Source: JADDRA01 sp038233555 (GTDB lineage Bacteria; Actinomycetota; Acidimicrobiia; Acidimicrobiales; CADCSY01). From it: a stretch of DNA of 13,915 bases. The notes below the pieces were generated by a model. The model made no database searches. It was not told where the DNA came from and was given only the letters and a program-made list of their open reading frames with translations. The stretch is taken from contig JBBSLT010000054.1 in the NCBI GenBank assembly GCA_038233555.1, forward strand, positions 1 to 13,915, written 5' to 3'. Below, one piece after another: positions 1 through 6,767 of this stretch (position 1 is its first letter; each line of letters starts with the position of its first letter). A program made the position numbers and the translations under genes.

Positions 1-177
1 AGGACCTCGAGGTCGAGTTCGATCGGTAACTCCATCGCCAATTCGGTCAGCTGACACGAACGCACGCCATTCGCCGGCGTCGGCGCCTGTGTCCCACGGG
101 TGGATCAGCACGCCGGAAGTCTGGCAGCGGCGACATCCACCCGGTTCGGGACTTTCCGAGCGCCGGGTCCTCCCCTT
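1..177. other. left edge without a supported gene
   Basis: Several overlapping open frames cross this stretch on both strands, but their proteins are rich in Arg, Pro, Ser and Gly and resemble nothing I recognise, as expected for chance open frames in G+C-rich DNA. On the minus strand an ATG at 35 opens a frame that leaves the window after about a dozen codons (MELPIELDLEVL). It could be the start of a leftward gene, but there is no clear ribosome binding site and too little to judge. Confidence 0.4.
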
Positions 178-229
178 CGTTCTCGGTGCAGGAACGTGGT
201 GGCATCCGCACGCTTCTGCACCGAGAACG
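178..229 (-). terminator. 14-bp perfect inverted repeat, likely terminator hairpin
   Basis: CGTTCTCGGTGCAG at 178-191 is exactly complementary to CTGCACCGAGAACG at 216-229, with a 24-nt loop. Wobble pairs and a further C-G pair extend the foot outward. It lies about 35 nt past the stop codon of the leftward thioesterase-like gene, where a terminator is expected. There is no U-tract, which is common in high-G+C hairpin terminators. Being symmetric, it could also serve a rightward transcript, or be a mobile-element end. Confidence 0.55.
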
Positions 230-262
230 GGAGGTGGTCAGAGGCGGGCCAGACGCCGGTGC

Positions 263-1017
263 TCAGCCCATGGCCGTCACGAGGGCGCTTGCCCGCACCT
301 TGCCCTCGACGGTCAGCCACAGGCGGAAGCCGCCACCGGGTTCGTCGCAGAGCGCAGCTCGACCTCGTCGGCCGGCTCGATGGCAGCGCCGTACTCGAGC
401 TCGGCCCGGACCGGCACCACTCCTCGACGGCTCGCCTCGTCCTCCACCGTCTGCCAGGTGGCGGCGTTGTTCACGTGGTGGAGGACGTCGAGGTCGGTCG
501 ACCGCAACGGCCAGGGCCGAGACCCGGCAGCCGCCGGCGGTGGCGTGTAGGAGAGGCGCGACCCGACGCTCCGACCGAGGGCGGCCTCGCCGTAGGTGTC
601 GACGAACCAGTCGGGCAGCTGGGTCGGTCGGGCGCCTTCGGCTCCGAGGAAGACCCACAGAGCGGCGACCTCGACCCGCTGCCACCGCCCTCGTCTCGTA
701 ACGATGACCGGCGCTCGGCCCAGCGGCTGCCGAGCCCCCCGCAGAACGTCGTCACCGTGAGCCGTTCGCCGAGGCGCGGCCACGACGGTGACCAGACGAC
801 CGTGCGTCGCCCCACCCACGGAGCGCCAGGGTCGAGCCCGGCGTCGGCGAAGTCGTCGTTGCCCACGTCCTGGAGGAGGCGAGCGAGGGCGTCGAGGCGG
901 AGCCGCCCGTGCCGGTCGGCGTCGCCGAGGCGCACCCGCCGCGTCGTCCCGAACCGTCGGCCCACCTCGGGCACGGGCACGAGGTCGTCGGGGGAGGGGA
1001 GCGGAAGGTGCGGCCAT
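263..1017 (-). pseudogene. acyl-ACP thioesterase-like double hot-dog protein, frameshifted
   Basis: The translation matches the acyl-ACP thioesterase (FatA/FatB-like) family, which releases fatty acids from acyl carrier protein in the cytoplasm. The first hot-dog contains VRLGDADRHGRLRLDALARL. The second contains RSTDLDVLHHVNNAATW, whose HVNN stretch is typical of the active-site region. The protein ends at LVTAMG. The frame must change three times to read it. The first change is at the G5 run 990-994 just after ATG 1017: with one base fewer, MAAPSAPLPDDLVPVPEV reads through. The others are near 700-710 (AERR to VIVTRRG) and near 335-355 (DEVELRS to DEPGGGFRLW). Restored length is about 250 residues, normal for the family. 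GTG 980 is an alternative start that avoids the first shift. It may be a pseudogene or an intact gene with sequencing indels. Confidence 0.7.
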
Positions 1018-1105
1018 GAGAAGAGGCCACCCGACCCGCCCTTCCCCCGTCAAGGTGGCGCAGGCGATCCGCGGACGGGCAGCATCCCGCACCATATGCC
1101 GCGCT
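1018..1105 (-). promoter_or_regulatory. gap upstream of thioesterase-like gene
   Basis: This short gap lies between the toxin stop and the thioesterase-like start. On the minus strand TATGGT (1096-1091) fits the actinobacterial -10 pattern TANNNT and lies about 75 nt upstream of ATG 1017. I see no convincing -35 and no terminator. The thioesterase-like gene could also be read through from the toxin-antitoxin operon, since all three genes point left. Confidence 0.25.
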
Positions 1106-1492
1106 TCACGGGTCCGATCGCAGCGGTGCCGGACGCAACCAGAGCACACCACCAGCCACGCCTGCGGCGCCGGACGTGCAGACTTGATCGAGTGCATCGA
1201 CGAGACGGCCGATGAAGCGGCGATCGCGCGGGAACGCGGCATCCGAGGTGTAGATCAGGGCTGGCACCGGTTCATCGTGCTCATGTCGTTGGCGCCGCAG
1301 TCGCTCGAAGTCGACCACGTTGTTGGTAACGAGCGTGCGACCGGCGCCGAGTGCCAGGCGCAGCACATCTTCATCGGAGCTCTGTCGCGCCGCCGGATCG
1401 GCGACGACGGCGAGGCAGTCGTGGCCCCGGGCGGCGAGCTCCATGGCGATCCGCGGGGTGAACATCTCATCCAGCAACAGCCGGGTGCTCAC
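1106..1492 (-). CDS. DUF5615-family PIN-like toxin
   Basis: A 128-residue protein of the DUF5615 (Mut7-C/PIN-like) family, the presumed RNase toxin of a type II toxin-antitoxin pair. Family hallmarks are the N-terminal LLLDEMFTPRIAMEL with acidic residues D8/E9, the RGHD turn at 23-26, SDEDVLRLA near 39-47, VTNNVVDF at 55-62, an IYTSDAAFPRD segment near 80-90, and a helix IGRLVDALDQV. The acidic residues are the presumed metal ligands of the PIN fold. The GTG start at 1492 overlaps the antitoxin stop (GTGA), so translation is coupled, with the antitoxin made first. No truncation is visible. Family assignment is strong; RNase activity and target are inferred from the family. Confidence 0.85.
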   Translation of the reverse strand: MSTRLLLDEMFTPRIAMELAARGHDCLAVVADPAARQSSDEDVLRLALGAGRTLVTNNVVDFERLRRQRHEHDEPVPALIYTSDAAFPRDRRFIGRLVDALDQVCTSGAAGVAGGVLWLRPAPLRSDP

Positions 1493-1929
1493 CGGCCGAG
1501 CAGCTGCTGCTCCCGCCGCCAGCGCCGTTCCGCCTCCGTCGACTCCGCTTCTGCCCGCTCCAACCAGCCGTCGATCTCCTCCGGAAAGGCAGCCCAGTAG
1601 TCGATCGCAGCGCGCACCAGCCTCACCTCCACGCCGCTGGTCTCGCCGACCATGGCAACGATTCCCTCCGGGTCGAGCTCGGGCTCGGCTGTCCGGGCGC
1701 TGCGCAACGCCTGGACGACCTCCCACACGTCGGGCCCCCCGATCAGCCGGGCGCGACGTCCCGCCGGACCATCCCGGAAGACGACCAGGGGGTGCTCCTG
1801 GCAGCGCAGGGCCTCGTCGACGAGCAGGTTCGTCGCCGCCGAGGCGCTCAACCCCGGGTGCGATGCGACGAACCGAGACAGACGCTCGGCCACGGCGGCG
1901 CTAAAGCGGACAGATGCTGGCGTCAGCAT
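1489..1929 (-). CDS. Arc/CopG-type antitoxin with DUF433-like middle
   Basis: A 146-residue partner of the DUF5615 toxin. The N-terminus (about 5-40) has the pattern VRFSAAVAERLSRFVASHPG then SASAATNLLVDEAL, a ribbon-helix-helix-like DNA-binding arrangement. Residues about 47-75 (VVFRDGPAGRRARLIGGPDV) resemble the DUF433-type segment found in this antitoxin group. The charged C-terminal helix (about 112-146, many Glu, Arg and Trp) probably wraps the toxin. ATG 1929 is the only sensible start. A TACGAT -10 lies exactly 6 nt upstream inside an inverted repeat, suggesting a leaderless, autoregulated transcript. It forms an operon with the toxin through a GTGA overlap. Confidence 0.85.
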   Translation of the reverse strand: MLTPASVRFSAAVAERLSRFVASHPGLSASAATNLLVDEALRCQEHPLVVFRDGPAGRRARLIGGPDVWEVVQALRSARTAEPELDPEGIVAMVGETSGVEVRLVRAAIDYWAAFPEEIDGWLERAEAESTEAERRWRREQQLLGR

Positions 1930-1930
1930 G

Positions 1931-1943
1931 CCTACATCGTAGG
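1931..1943. promoter_or_regulatory. inverted repeat abutting antitoxin start, candidate operator
   Basis: CCTAC-ATC-GTAGG is a 5-bp inverted repeat with a 3-nt spacer, one base upstream of the antitoxin ATG. It contains the putative leaderless -10 hexamer (TACGAT on the minus strand, 1941-1936). A ribbon-helix-helix antitoxin binding here would block its own promoter. The placement is seen in the sequence; the operator role is inferred. Confidence 0.5.
1936..1941 (-). promoter_or_regulatory. -10 box for leaderless antitoxin-toxin transcript
   Basis: TACGAT on the minus strand fits TANNNT. Its last base is separated from the antitoxin ATG by exactly six bases (GTAGGC), which puts the expected transcription start on the A of the ATG. 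No convincing -35 is seen at normal spacing. Confidence 0.5.
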
Positions 1944-1977
1944 TGCTCGTCGGTGTCTCGCGGGAGATGGGGGACGG

Positions 1978-1983
1978 TACGGT
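1978..1983 (+). promoter_or_regulatory. possible -10 box for the glycosyltransferase gene
   Basis: TACGGT fits TANNNT and ends 9 nt before GTG 1993, so a transcript would have a leader of only about 2-3 nt. With the minus-strand box at 1941-1936 it would make the 63-bp gap a compact divergent promoter region. No -35 is obvious. Confidence 0.3.
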
Positions 1984-1992
1984 CCGCAGGAC

Positions 1993-2743
1993 GTGAGCGA
2001 CGTGGCCACCTTCGTCGTGCTCTGGGGGCTCGGGTGGGTGCTGCGGGCAGGCGACGAGGTGCTGGTGGTCGACGACCACTCGTCGGACGGCACCGCTGGC
2101 GTTGCTCGCTCGGCGGGCGCTCGGGTCCTGCCGGCACCGCCCCTCCCGGCCGGCTGGGCGGGCAAGCAGTGGGCGTGCCACACCGGCGCGAGCGTGGCGG
2201 CGAGTGAGGTGCTCGTGTTCCTCGACGCCGACACGCGGATCGAGCCGGGTGGCCTCGACCGGATCGCCGCCCGCCCAGGCCTCACCTCGATCCAGCCGTT
2301 CCACCTCGTGCCCCGCTGGCAGGAGCGCCTCGCCGCCTTCTTCAACATCGTGGGCGTGATGGGCACCGGGATCGGCACCCCGCTCGGCGATCGAGTGCGG
2401 CCCGGCGGCGCGTTCGGGCCCTGTCTGCTCACGTCGAACATGGCCAGCGCCACCACTGCGATCCGCCCCGTTGCGTCCTTGGCCGTGGCCGGCTGGATCG
2501 CCGCCTGCGTCGCGCCGCTCGTGCTCGCCGGGCGTCGCCGCGCCGATCGCGCTCGTTTGCTACTTCACCGTGGCGGTCCAGGTCAGCGTGCACCTGCGGC
2601 GGCTGGGCACGTTCGGGTCGCTGGTGGCGCTTGCCTATCCAGTCGCCCTCACCGTGTTCCTCGTGGTGTTCGCCCGCTCGCTCGTGCTCACCTACGGACT
2701 GGGGCGAGTCAGCTGGAAGGGCCGCTCCCTCCCCACCCGATGA
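1993..2743 (+). pseudogene. family-2 glycosyltransferase (HpnB/CrtQ-like), internally deleted and frameshifted
   Basis: A membrane-bound GT2 enzyme of the type that glycosylates hopanoid or carotenoid lipids. Visible parts in order: a start-proximal membrane helix (FVVLWGLGWVL); the nucleotide-sugar-binding segment DEVLVVDDHSSDGTAG; PPLPAGWAGKQWACHTGA; the metal-binding LVFLDADTRIEPGG; GGAFGPCLLT; then two C-terminal helices ending VSWKGRSLPTR. Two family blocks are missing in frame. One is the N-terminal VSVVIPARNE-type strand, between the first helix and DEVLVVDD (junction near 2045). The other is about 50-60 residues between CLLT and NMASATTA (junction near 2433). The frame shifts near 2530 (VLAG to APIALVCYF). 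The remaining length is about 250 residues against roughly 370-390 expected. The 3' end overlaps the DUF952 remnant tail to tail. Confidence 0.7.
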
Positions 2744-3105
2744 GCCAGTAAACGGCATCGGGAGCGCACGACCGGCAGAGCCAAGGCTCCCCAGCCGATG
2801 GGACCGCCCGTCTTCGGCTCGTCGAGGGCGGGCAGCACGAGCCCTCCCCGGTCGTCGCGCCCGACCGGGTGGGCGGTGACGACGGCGGTGAGGTCGATCG
2901 GCCCGTACACGTGGGGGAACGCTTCATCGCCTCCCGGTGGCGCCTCCTCGACCACCTTGCTCGTGAGGAGCCCCGGGTCGATCTCGAGCAGGACGAGCGG
3001 CTCGGTGACCTCGGCGTAGAAGCGGGCAGCGACGCCAGCGACCTGCGACGCGTGGGAGCAGTGGGTGAAGCCCTCCTCCTCCACCGTCCGGCCGAGGGTC
3101 GATGT
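2692..3105 (-). pseudogene. DUF952 protein, 5'-truncated
   Basis: The reading contains TVEEEGFTHCSHASQVAGVA then ARFYAEVTEPLVLLEIDPG and AFPHVYGPIDLTAVVTAHPV, the hallmark segments of the DUF952 family (small cytoplasmic proteins of about 110-120 residues, function unknown). The usual N-terminal strand (a LxHIA-type start) is absent, because the gene begins in mid-domain at the junction with the hemD fragment. The C-terminus runs on past the expected end (LVLPALDEP) to a TGA at 2692, overlapping the glycosyltransferase 3' end by 52 nt, so the native stop is probably lost. There is no start codon of its own in a sensible position. Confidence 0.7.
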
Positions 3106-3313
3106 GCGGGACGAGGTAGTCGGGTGCTTCGGCGACGAGCGCATCGGTGGCATGGCGCAAGGCGGGGTCGGTGGTGAGGTCGACGGTCACCATCGTCGGC
3201 CCGTGCACGACCTCAGCGCCACGCGCTTCGAACAGCTTGGCCTGCTCGGTCCAACGCCGATCGGCGGTGACCCCGATGGTGCGGCCCTCGAGCGGGTGGT
3301 CGGCGTCGGCCAT
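3106..3313 (-). pseudogene. hemD: uroporphyrinogen-III synthase (HemD-like), 5' fragment
   Basis: From ATG 3313 the protein reads MADADHPLEGRTIGVTADRR, then WTEQAKLFEARGAEVVHGPT, then VDLTTDPALRHATDALVAEA and PDYLV. This is the N-terminal half-domain of HemD-type proteins, which cyclise hydroxymethylbilane in tetrapyrrole synthesis. Similarity stops after about 68 residues, where a family member would continue LV-x-x-TG. From there the sequence is DUF952, in a different frame. About three quarters of the gene is missing. A minus-strand CAGACT located 6 nt before the ATG could be a weak leaderless -10. As haem synthesis normally needs this enzyme, either another copy exists or the junction is an assembly error. 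Confidence 0.7.
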
Positions 3314-3351
3314 GCCCCCAGTCTGGCGACTCGGCCTGTCTCCGCACGCGA

Positions 3352-3385
3352 GGCGGTCCCGACCCCCGGAGGGATCGGGACCGCC
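3352..3385 (-). terminator. 11-bp GC hairpin terminator after the DUF4331 gene
   Basis: GGCGGTCCCGA (3352-3362) pairs perfectly with TCGGGACCGCC (3375-3385) around a 12-nt loop. It starts 47 nt beyond the DUF4331 stop codon on the same strand. No U-tract follows, as is usual for high-G+C hairpin terminators. It also sits just upstream of hemD and so insulates that gene from read-through. Confidence 0.75.
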
Positions 3386-3432
3386 GCATCGTGCTCCTCA
3401 GTTTCGAGGTCGTGCCAGGTGCTGCGTTGGTG

Positions 3433-4902
3433 CTACTGGCCTGCGTCGCCGTAGATGTTGGGCTGGAGCGGGCCGGTGTCGTACCCGGCGTGGGGGGTGG
3501 CGATGTACGGGAACGTGTCCAGGAAGGGCACGTCGTTCCCGCGGACGCCGTCTCCGAGCGCGTTGTTCGGAGCCTTGTCGAACTCAGGCGTCAACGGGGT
3601 GCCACCGGCGACGGCCCGGAGGCTGATGTCGATGACATCGTCGACGAGGCGCCGGCCGTTCGGGAAGCCCTGGTTGTCACCGGCGATCACGCCGAGCGGG
3701 CTGAAGGTGGCGGCGTCGGGCTTGATGCTGGTGTTGAGACGCAGCATCTCGGCGGGCACGCCGCCGGGCTGCTGGTTGAGGCCCTTGATGCCGGTCAGGA
3801 AGATGGCGACGAGGTCATCACGAGGAGCCTCGGGCGTGTCGACGACGTTCGGGTAGAGGACCTCGAGGAGCTCGCCGAGGATCGGGTCGGTCACCAGCGG
3901 GATGGCGCCCTCGGTGGCGTACGGCGGCACCTCGAGCCCGGCCAGCACATCTGCGTCCTGGTTCGGCTTGAGGTTGTTGAACACGTCCTTGAGCGAGATG
4001 GGGATGACCACCTCGTTCACGAGCGGGTTGCCCAGGCGCGAAACCTGGACCCAACGGCCACGGTTGACCGGGTTGGCGCCGCTGTTCTGGGCGAACACCC
4101 GGACCTTCTGCCGGCTGGCGGTCGCCCAGACGGCGATGACCGGCTGGTCGCTGCTCTGGACGACATCGGCGATCGGCACCTCGATGGCGAGCGAGTGGAC
4201 GTTCTTGCCGATGGTGGCGTTCACGCCTTCCCGCTCGGGAAGCGGGATCAGGTGCGCCGGGTTGAACGGGCGCAGGCCACCGAGGTCGAAGATCGAGCCG
4301 AGGTCGACGGCGAACGCCTCGTCACGCTGGCCGGCGAAGCTCTGGAGGCCACCGACCTCGACGACCGCTTCGGCCGCCAGGCTGGGGTAGTCGGGCGTGG
4401 TGCGAGGGCCGACGTTGACCGGCGGCACCGGCAGGCCCGTGCCGAGCTCGGTGCGCCGACCATCCTTGACGACCGTGAGGCTGTAGGTCTGCTTCCGGTT
4501 GTAGGGGTCCTCGAGTGAGGAGATCGGCGCTTGCGCGTACAACGGGATGAACGGCACCTCGTTGGCGGTGGTGAACCGGTACTCGTAGGTGATGTCCGGG
4601 ATTGCATCGCCGTTGTTGTCGATGTTGATCTCGTAGAGGACGTCGTCACCGAAGGCGAAGTAGTTCGGGCCGCCGAAGGGGTCCTGCAACGGGATGTAGT
4701 TGGCGATCAGCGTGACCTTGTTGGGGTCGTCGGGGCTGACGAACGCGTAGGTGTCGGTGTTGTCGGCCACGGGGTCCTGGGAGATCAGTGGTGCCTCCCG
4801 GTGACTGGCCCCGTTGGCCGGGGCGAGTGATGCGGCGGCGAGCACCGCACCAAGCCCGATGGCAACTGCGGTGCCTCGCGCTCGACGTGAAGGGATCTGC
4901 AT
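3433..4902 (-). CDS. secreted DUF4331 protein
   Basis: A 489-residue exported protein of the DUF4331 family (function unknown). Residues 1-31 are a signal peptide: a basic start with SRRARG (possibly Tat-like, but the motif is incomplete), the hydrophobic core TAVAIGLGAVLAAASLA, and a cleavage region APANG|ASHREAP. The mature protein opens with the family signature ASHREAPLISQDPVADNTD, then an Asp-rich stretch (INIDNNGDAIPD) that could bind Ca2+, and a long beta-rich region ending GPLQPNIYGDAGQ. ATG 4902 is chosen because GGAGG lies 5 nt upstream; ATG 4914 would contain that site. It follows the SLH gene after 74 nt on the same strand, probably as an operon, and is closed by the hairpin at 3352-3385. 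No frameshift is seen. If cleaved after ANG, the mature N-terminus A-S-H would be a Cu/Ni-binding ATCUN motif. Confidence 0.85.
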   Translation of the reverse strand: MQIPSRRARGTAVAIGLGAVLAAASLAPANGASHREAPLISQDPVADNTDTYAFVSPDDPNKVTLIANYIPLQDPFGGPNYFAFGDDVLYEINIDNNGDAIPDITYEYRFTTANEVPFIPLYAQAPISSLEDPYNRKQTYSLTVVKDGRRTELGTGLPVPPVNVGPRTTPDYPSLAAEAVVEVGGLQSFAGQRDEAFAVDLGSIFDLGGLRPFNPAHLIPLPEREGVNATIGKNVHSLAIEVPIADVVQSSDQPVIAVWATASRQKVRVFAQNSGANPVNRGRWVQVSRLGNPLVNEVVIPISLKDVFNNLKPNQDADVLAGLEVPPYATEGAIPLVTDPILGELLEVLYPNVVDTPEAPRDDLVAIFLTGIKGLNQQPGGVPAEMLRLNTSIKPDAATFSPLGVIAGDNQGFPNGRRLVDDVIDISLRAVAGGTPLTPEFDKAPNNALGDGVRGNDVPFLDTFPYIATPHAGYDTGPLQPNIYGDAGQ

Positions 4903-4976
4903 GTGTGCCTCCATAGTTTGGGATCGGAAGTGTTGGAGGGCCCTGCGGGCCCCTGGGCGCAGCGGGGCTGCGGGGG

Positions 4977-5714
4977 TCACTCGACGATGAGGGTGAGGTC
5001 GACGAGGCGGACGAGGAACGACGCCATCTGCTGGCGGTTGACGGGCTCGTCGGGGTTGTACATCCCGTTCTCCCTCCCGGCGACCAGGCCGAGGACGTTC
5101 GCCCCGGACTGGATCTCGTCGTAGTGAACGTTGGCCGGCGCGACGTCCGAGAAGATGTTGCCGACCTCGATGGCCTCGAAGCCCTCGGTGCCGAACGCGA
5201 ACTCCGCTGCTTGCACCAGGAAGGTGGCCATCTGGTCCCGCCTGACGAACTCATTCGGGGAGTAGGTCGTCGGGGTGGTGCCGTTCGTGACGCCGGTGAG
5301 GGCGAGGATCTGGATGTTGTCCTCGTGGGCGTTGCCCTCGATGTCGGTGAACCCCACGTCCTCGGACGGTGGCAGCTCGTAGCCTGCCGCCCTGAGGGCG
5401 TTGACGATGAACGACGCCATCTGGTCACGCCTCGTCAACTCGGACGGGCCATAGGTGTTGTCCGTGAACCCCACCGCGATCCCCTGGGCGAAGAGGCAAT
5501 CGACGCTGGGGATGTGGACCGGCGCGATCGCGTCTCGGTCGGTGATCGGTGCCGGCGGTGCGACGGCGTCTGGAAGGCAACGGTCGTTCGGGTCGGTGAA
5601 CGTCTCGGCGCCCGCCGTGCCCATGGCAGGGATCATCGTCATGGCGATCCCCGCAGTCGTGGCGAGGGCCATGCGGCGGAGCGGCGGCCTGGTGCGGGAT
5701 CTCGTCTCTGCCAT
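4977..5714 (-). CDS. SLH-like surface protein (three repeats)
   Basis: A 245-residue exported protein with a signal peptide (basic RSRTRPPLRRM, hydrophobic ALATTAGIAMTMIPAM, likely cleavage at TAGA|ETF). It then carries three S-layer-homology-like repeats, roughly 66-108, 120-168 and 187-238. Each ends in the repeated signature: YGPSELTRRDQMASFIVNAL, YSPNEFVRRDQMATFLVQAA and YNPDEPVNRQQMASFLVRLV. The second and third have GFTDIEGNAHEDNI- and FSDVAPANVHYDEI-type openings. Such repeats anchor proteins to cell-wall polymers; here almost the whole mature protein is SLH, so it may be an anchor or adaptor for a partner such as the DUF4331 protein encoded 74 nt downstream. ATG 5714 has GGGAGGTGATC just upstream and overlaps the stop of a 14-codon frame (TGATG). 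Confidence 0.85.
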   Translation of the reverse strand: MAETRSRTRPPLRRMALATTAGIAMTMIPAMGTAGAETFTDPNDRCLPDAVAPPAPITDRDAIAPVHIPSVDCLFAQGIAVGFTDNTYGPSELTRRDQMASFIVNALRAAGYELPPSEDVGFTDIEGNAHEDNIQILALTGVTNGTTPTTYSPNEFVRRDQMATFLVQAAEFAFGTEGFEAIEVGNIFSDVAPANVHYDEIQSGANVLGLVAGRENGMYNPDEPVNRQQMASFLVRLVDLTLIVE

Positions 5715-5758
5715 CAGACGATCACCTCCCATTGTCCGGCATCGAACAGTTCGGTCAT
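5714..5758 (-). CDS. possible 14-residue leader peptide coupled to SLH gene
   Basis: ATG 5758 is preceded by GAAAGG at 6-nt spacing and opens MTELFDAGQWEVIV followed by TGA, which overlaps the SLH start codon (TGATG). Its last codons contain the Shine-Dalgarno of the SLH gene. Stop/start overlap plus an upstream binding site suggests a translated leader or coupling peptide. Alternatively it is chance; nothing else supports expression. Confidence 0.35.
   Translation of the reverse strand: MTELFDAGQWEVIV
5743..5753. promoter_or_regulatory. CGAAC-A-GTTCG inverted repeat upstream of SLH gene
   Basis: A perfect 5-bp inverted repeat with a single central base lies about 30 nt upstream of the SLH start, inside the possible leader frame. 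It might be a regulator site, but it is short, and its 1-nt spacing excludes the actinobacterial LexA box (CGAAC-N4-GTTCG). Confidence 0.2.
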
Positions 5759-5824
5759 GCTGTGCCTTTCGTTGGTGGCTTGGAAGGTCTCTCGGACGAG
5801 GTCGGAGGTCGTGAGGCGAGTCGC

Positions 5825-6766
5825 TCAGGGCACCACCCCGATCACGCTCCACTGGTCGCCGATCGGGGCGAGGACCGCCCCGAGCTCGGCGGGCCCGCTG
5901 ATGCGGACGACGCGGGACGCCGAGACGGCCTCGGCCCCGAGGGCGGTGAAGAACGGTGTCGCCTCGAAATCCTCGAGGCCCCGAGGCTCACCGAGAGTGA
6001 ATGACCCGTCGGCGTCGCAGAGCTGCTGGGCGAGGACCGGTGTCCCGATCAGGCCGCTGCGCTCGTTCGAGGGCGTCTCGCACGCTTGGCGAGCGTCGGC
6101 CCAGCGACGGGCGGCGTCGACCGCATCCTCCTCCGCCGGGTACAGCGGTTCGACGAGGCTCGTCTCGAGGGCGACACCCATGTCGCCCTCCGGCCCGGTC
6201 GTGACGTCCCAGGTGATGCGGGCCTGGCCAGGGATGAGCCCGGTGACGGGGTCGAGGCCCGGCTCGAAGACCACGGTGGTGACGAACGCGTCCGGTCCGG
6301 CCTCTTCGACCTCGTAGCTCACCACCGGCGGGAAGACGTCGGCGTGGGATGCCTCCCAGCCCGCAGGTGAGCCGTAGAACTGGCGGTCCTGGGCGCTCAA
6401 GAAGCCGAAGGAGGTCTCGAAGTCGGAGGCGGCCTCGGCGTCGAGGAAGCCGGTGACGGCAGCCTCGGCGGATCCCGCTCCCGCGCCTGGCGGTACGGGC
6501 CCGTCCTCGAGGAGGTCGGCGGGAGCGTTGACCGATCCGTCCGCCTCGTCCAGCGAGCGGCGGGCCTCGCTGATCGTCGCGGCCTCGCCGGCGACGTCGT
6601 CGCCATCGTCGAGCAGGCGGGGCACGAGGAAGGCGACGGCCAAGCCGACGAGGAGCCCAAGCACCACTGCCAAGGCGGTTCGCCCTGACCTCCTCTTGGC
6701 CGGGCGCCGAGCGACACGCTCATCGGCGTGGCGCTCGTCCCTCTCCGTTCCCGTCTGCGTGCTGAT
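5825..6766 (-). CDS. membrane-anchored extracytoplasmic protein, unusual start
   Basis: No family is recognised. A basic cytoplasmic stretch (VARRPAKRRSGR) is followed by one membrane helix (TALAVVLGLLVGLAVAFLV), a low-complexity acidic/Pro linker, and an extracytoplasmic domain starting AEAAVTGFLDAEAASDFETS and running through FLSAQDRQFYGSPAGWEASH to the end WSVIGVVP. The AAVTGFL...FLS opening recalls NTF2-like extracytoplasmic domains, but this is only an impression. Start choice is difficult: back to the in-frame TAA at 6788-6790 there is no ATG or GTG. TTG 6673 would begin inside the membrane helix and lacks a well-placed binding site. A perfect GGAGG lies 5 nt before ATC 6766, giving 313 residues, so an AUC start (or a base error for ATG) is favoured. 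The gene stops 66 nt before the possible SLH leader and may head the leftward operon. Confidence 0.6.
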   Translation of the reverse strand: MSTQTGTERDERHADERVARRPAKRRSGRTALAVVLGLLVGLAVAFLVPRLLDDGDDVAGEAATISEARRSLDEADGSVNAPADLLEDGPVPPGAGAGSAEAAVTGFLDAEAASDFETSFGFLSAQDRQFYGSPAGWEASHADVFPPVVSYEVEEAGPDAFVTTVVFEPGLDPVTGLIPGQARITWDVTTGPEGDMGVALETSLVEPLYPAEEDAVDAARRWADARQACETPSNERSGLIGTPVLAQQLCDADGSFTLGEPRGLEDFEATPFFTALGAEAVSASRVVRISGPAELGAVLAPIGDQWSVIGVVP

Positions 6767-6767
6767 G

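Noticed and set aside
100..1215. 371-codon plus-strand open frame over the thioesterase-like gene
   Set aside because: Its composition is Arg/Pro/Ser-rich and it lies opposite a gene with recognisable hot-dog motifs.
2692..3313. Genuine HemD-DUF952 fusion protein
   Set aside because: The two parts are in different reading frames and each is truncated in mid-domain.
3391..4518. Long plus-strand open frame antisense to the DUF4331 gene
   Set aside because: It is the complement of a well-supported gene, its Asp/Glu/Val/Arg-rich protein has no domain, and long antisense frames are expected in G+C-rich coding DNA.
5743..5753. LexA/SOS box (CGAAC-N4-GTTCG)
   Set aside because: The half sites are present but separated by one base instead of four.
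5124..6317. 397-codon plus-strand open frame across SLH and membrane-protein genes
   Set aside because: It is antisense to two genes with clear signal or membrane segments and repeats; the translation has no plausible fold features.
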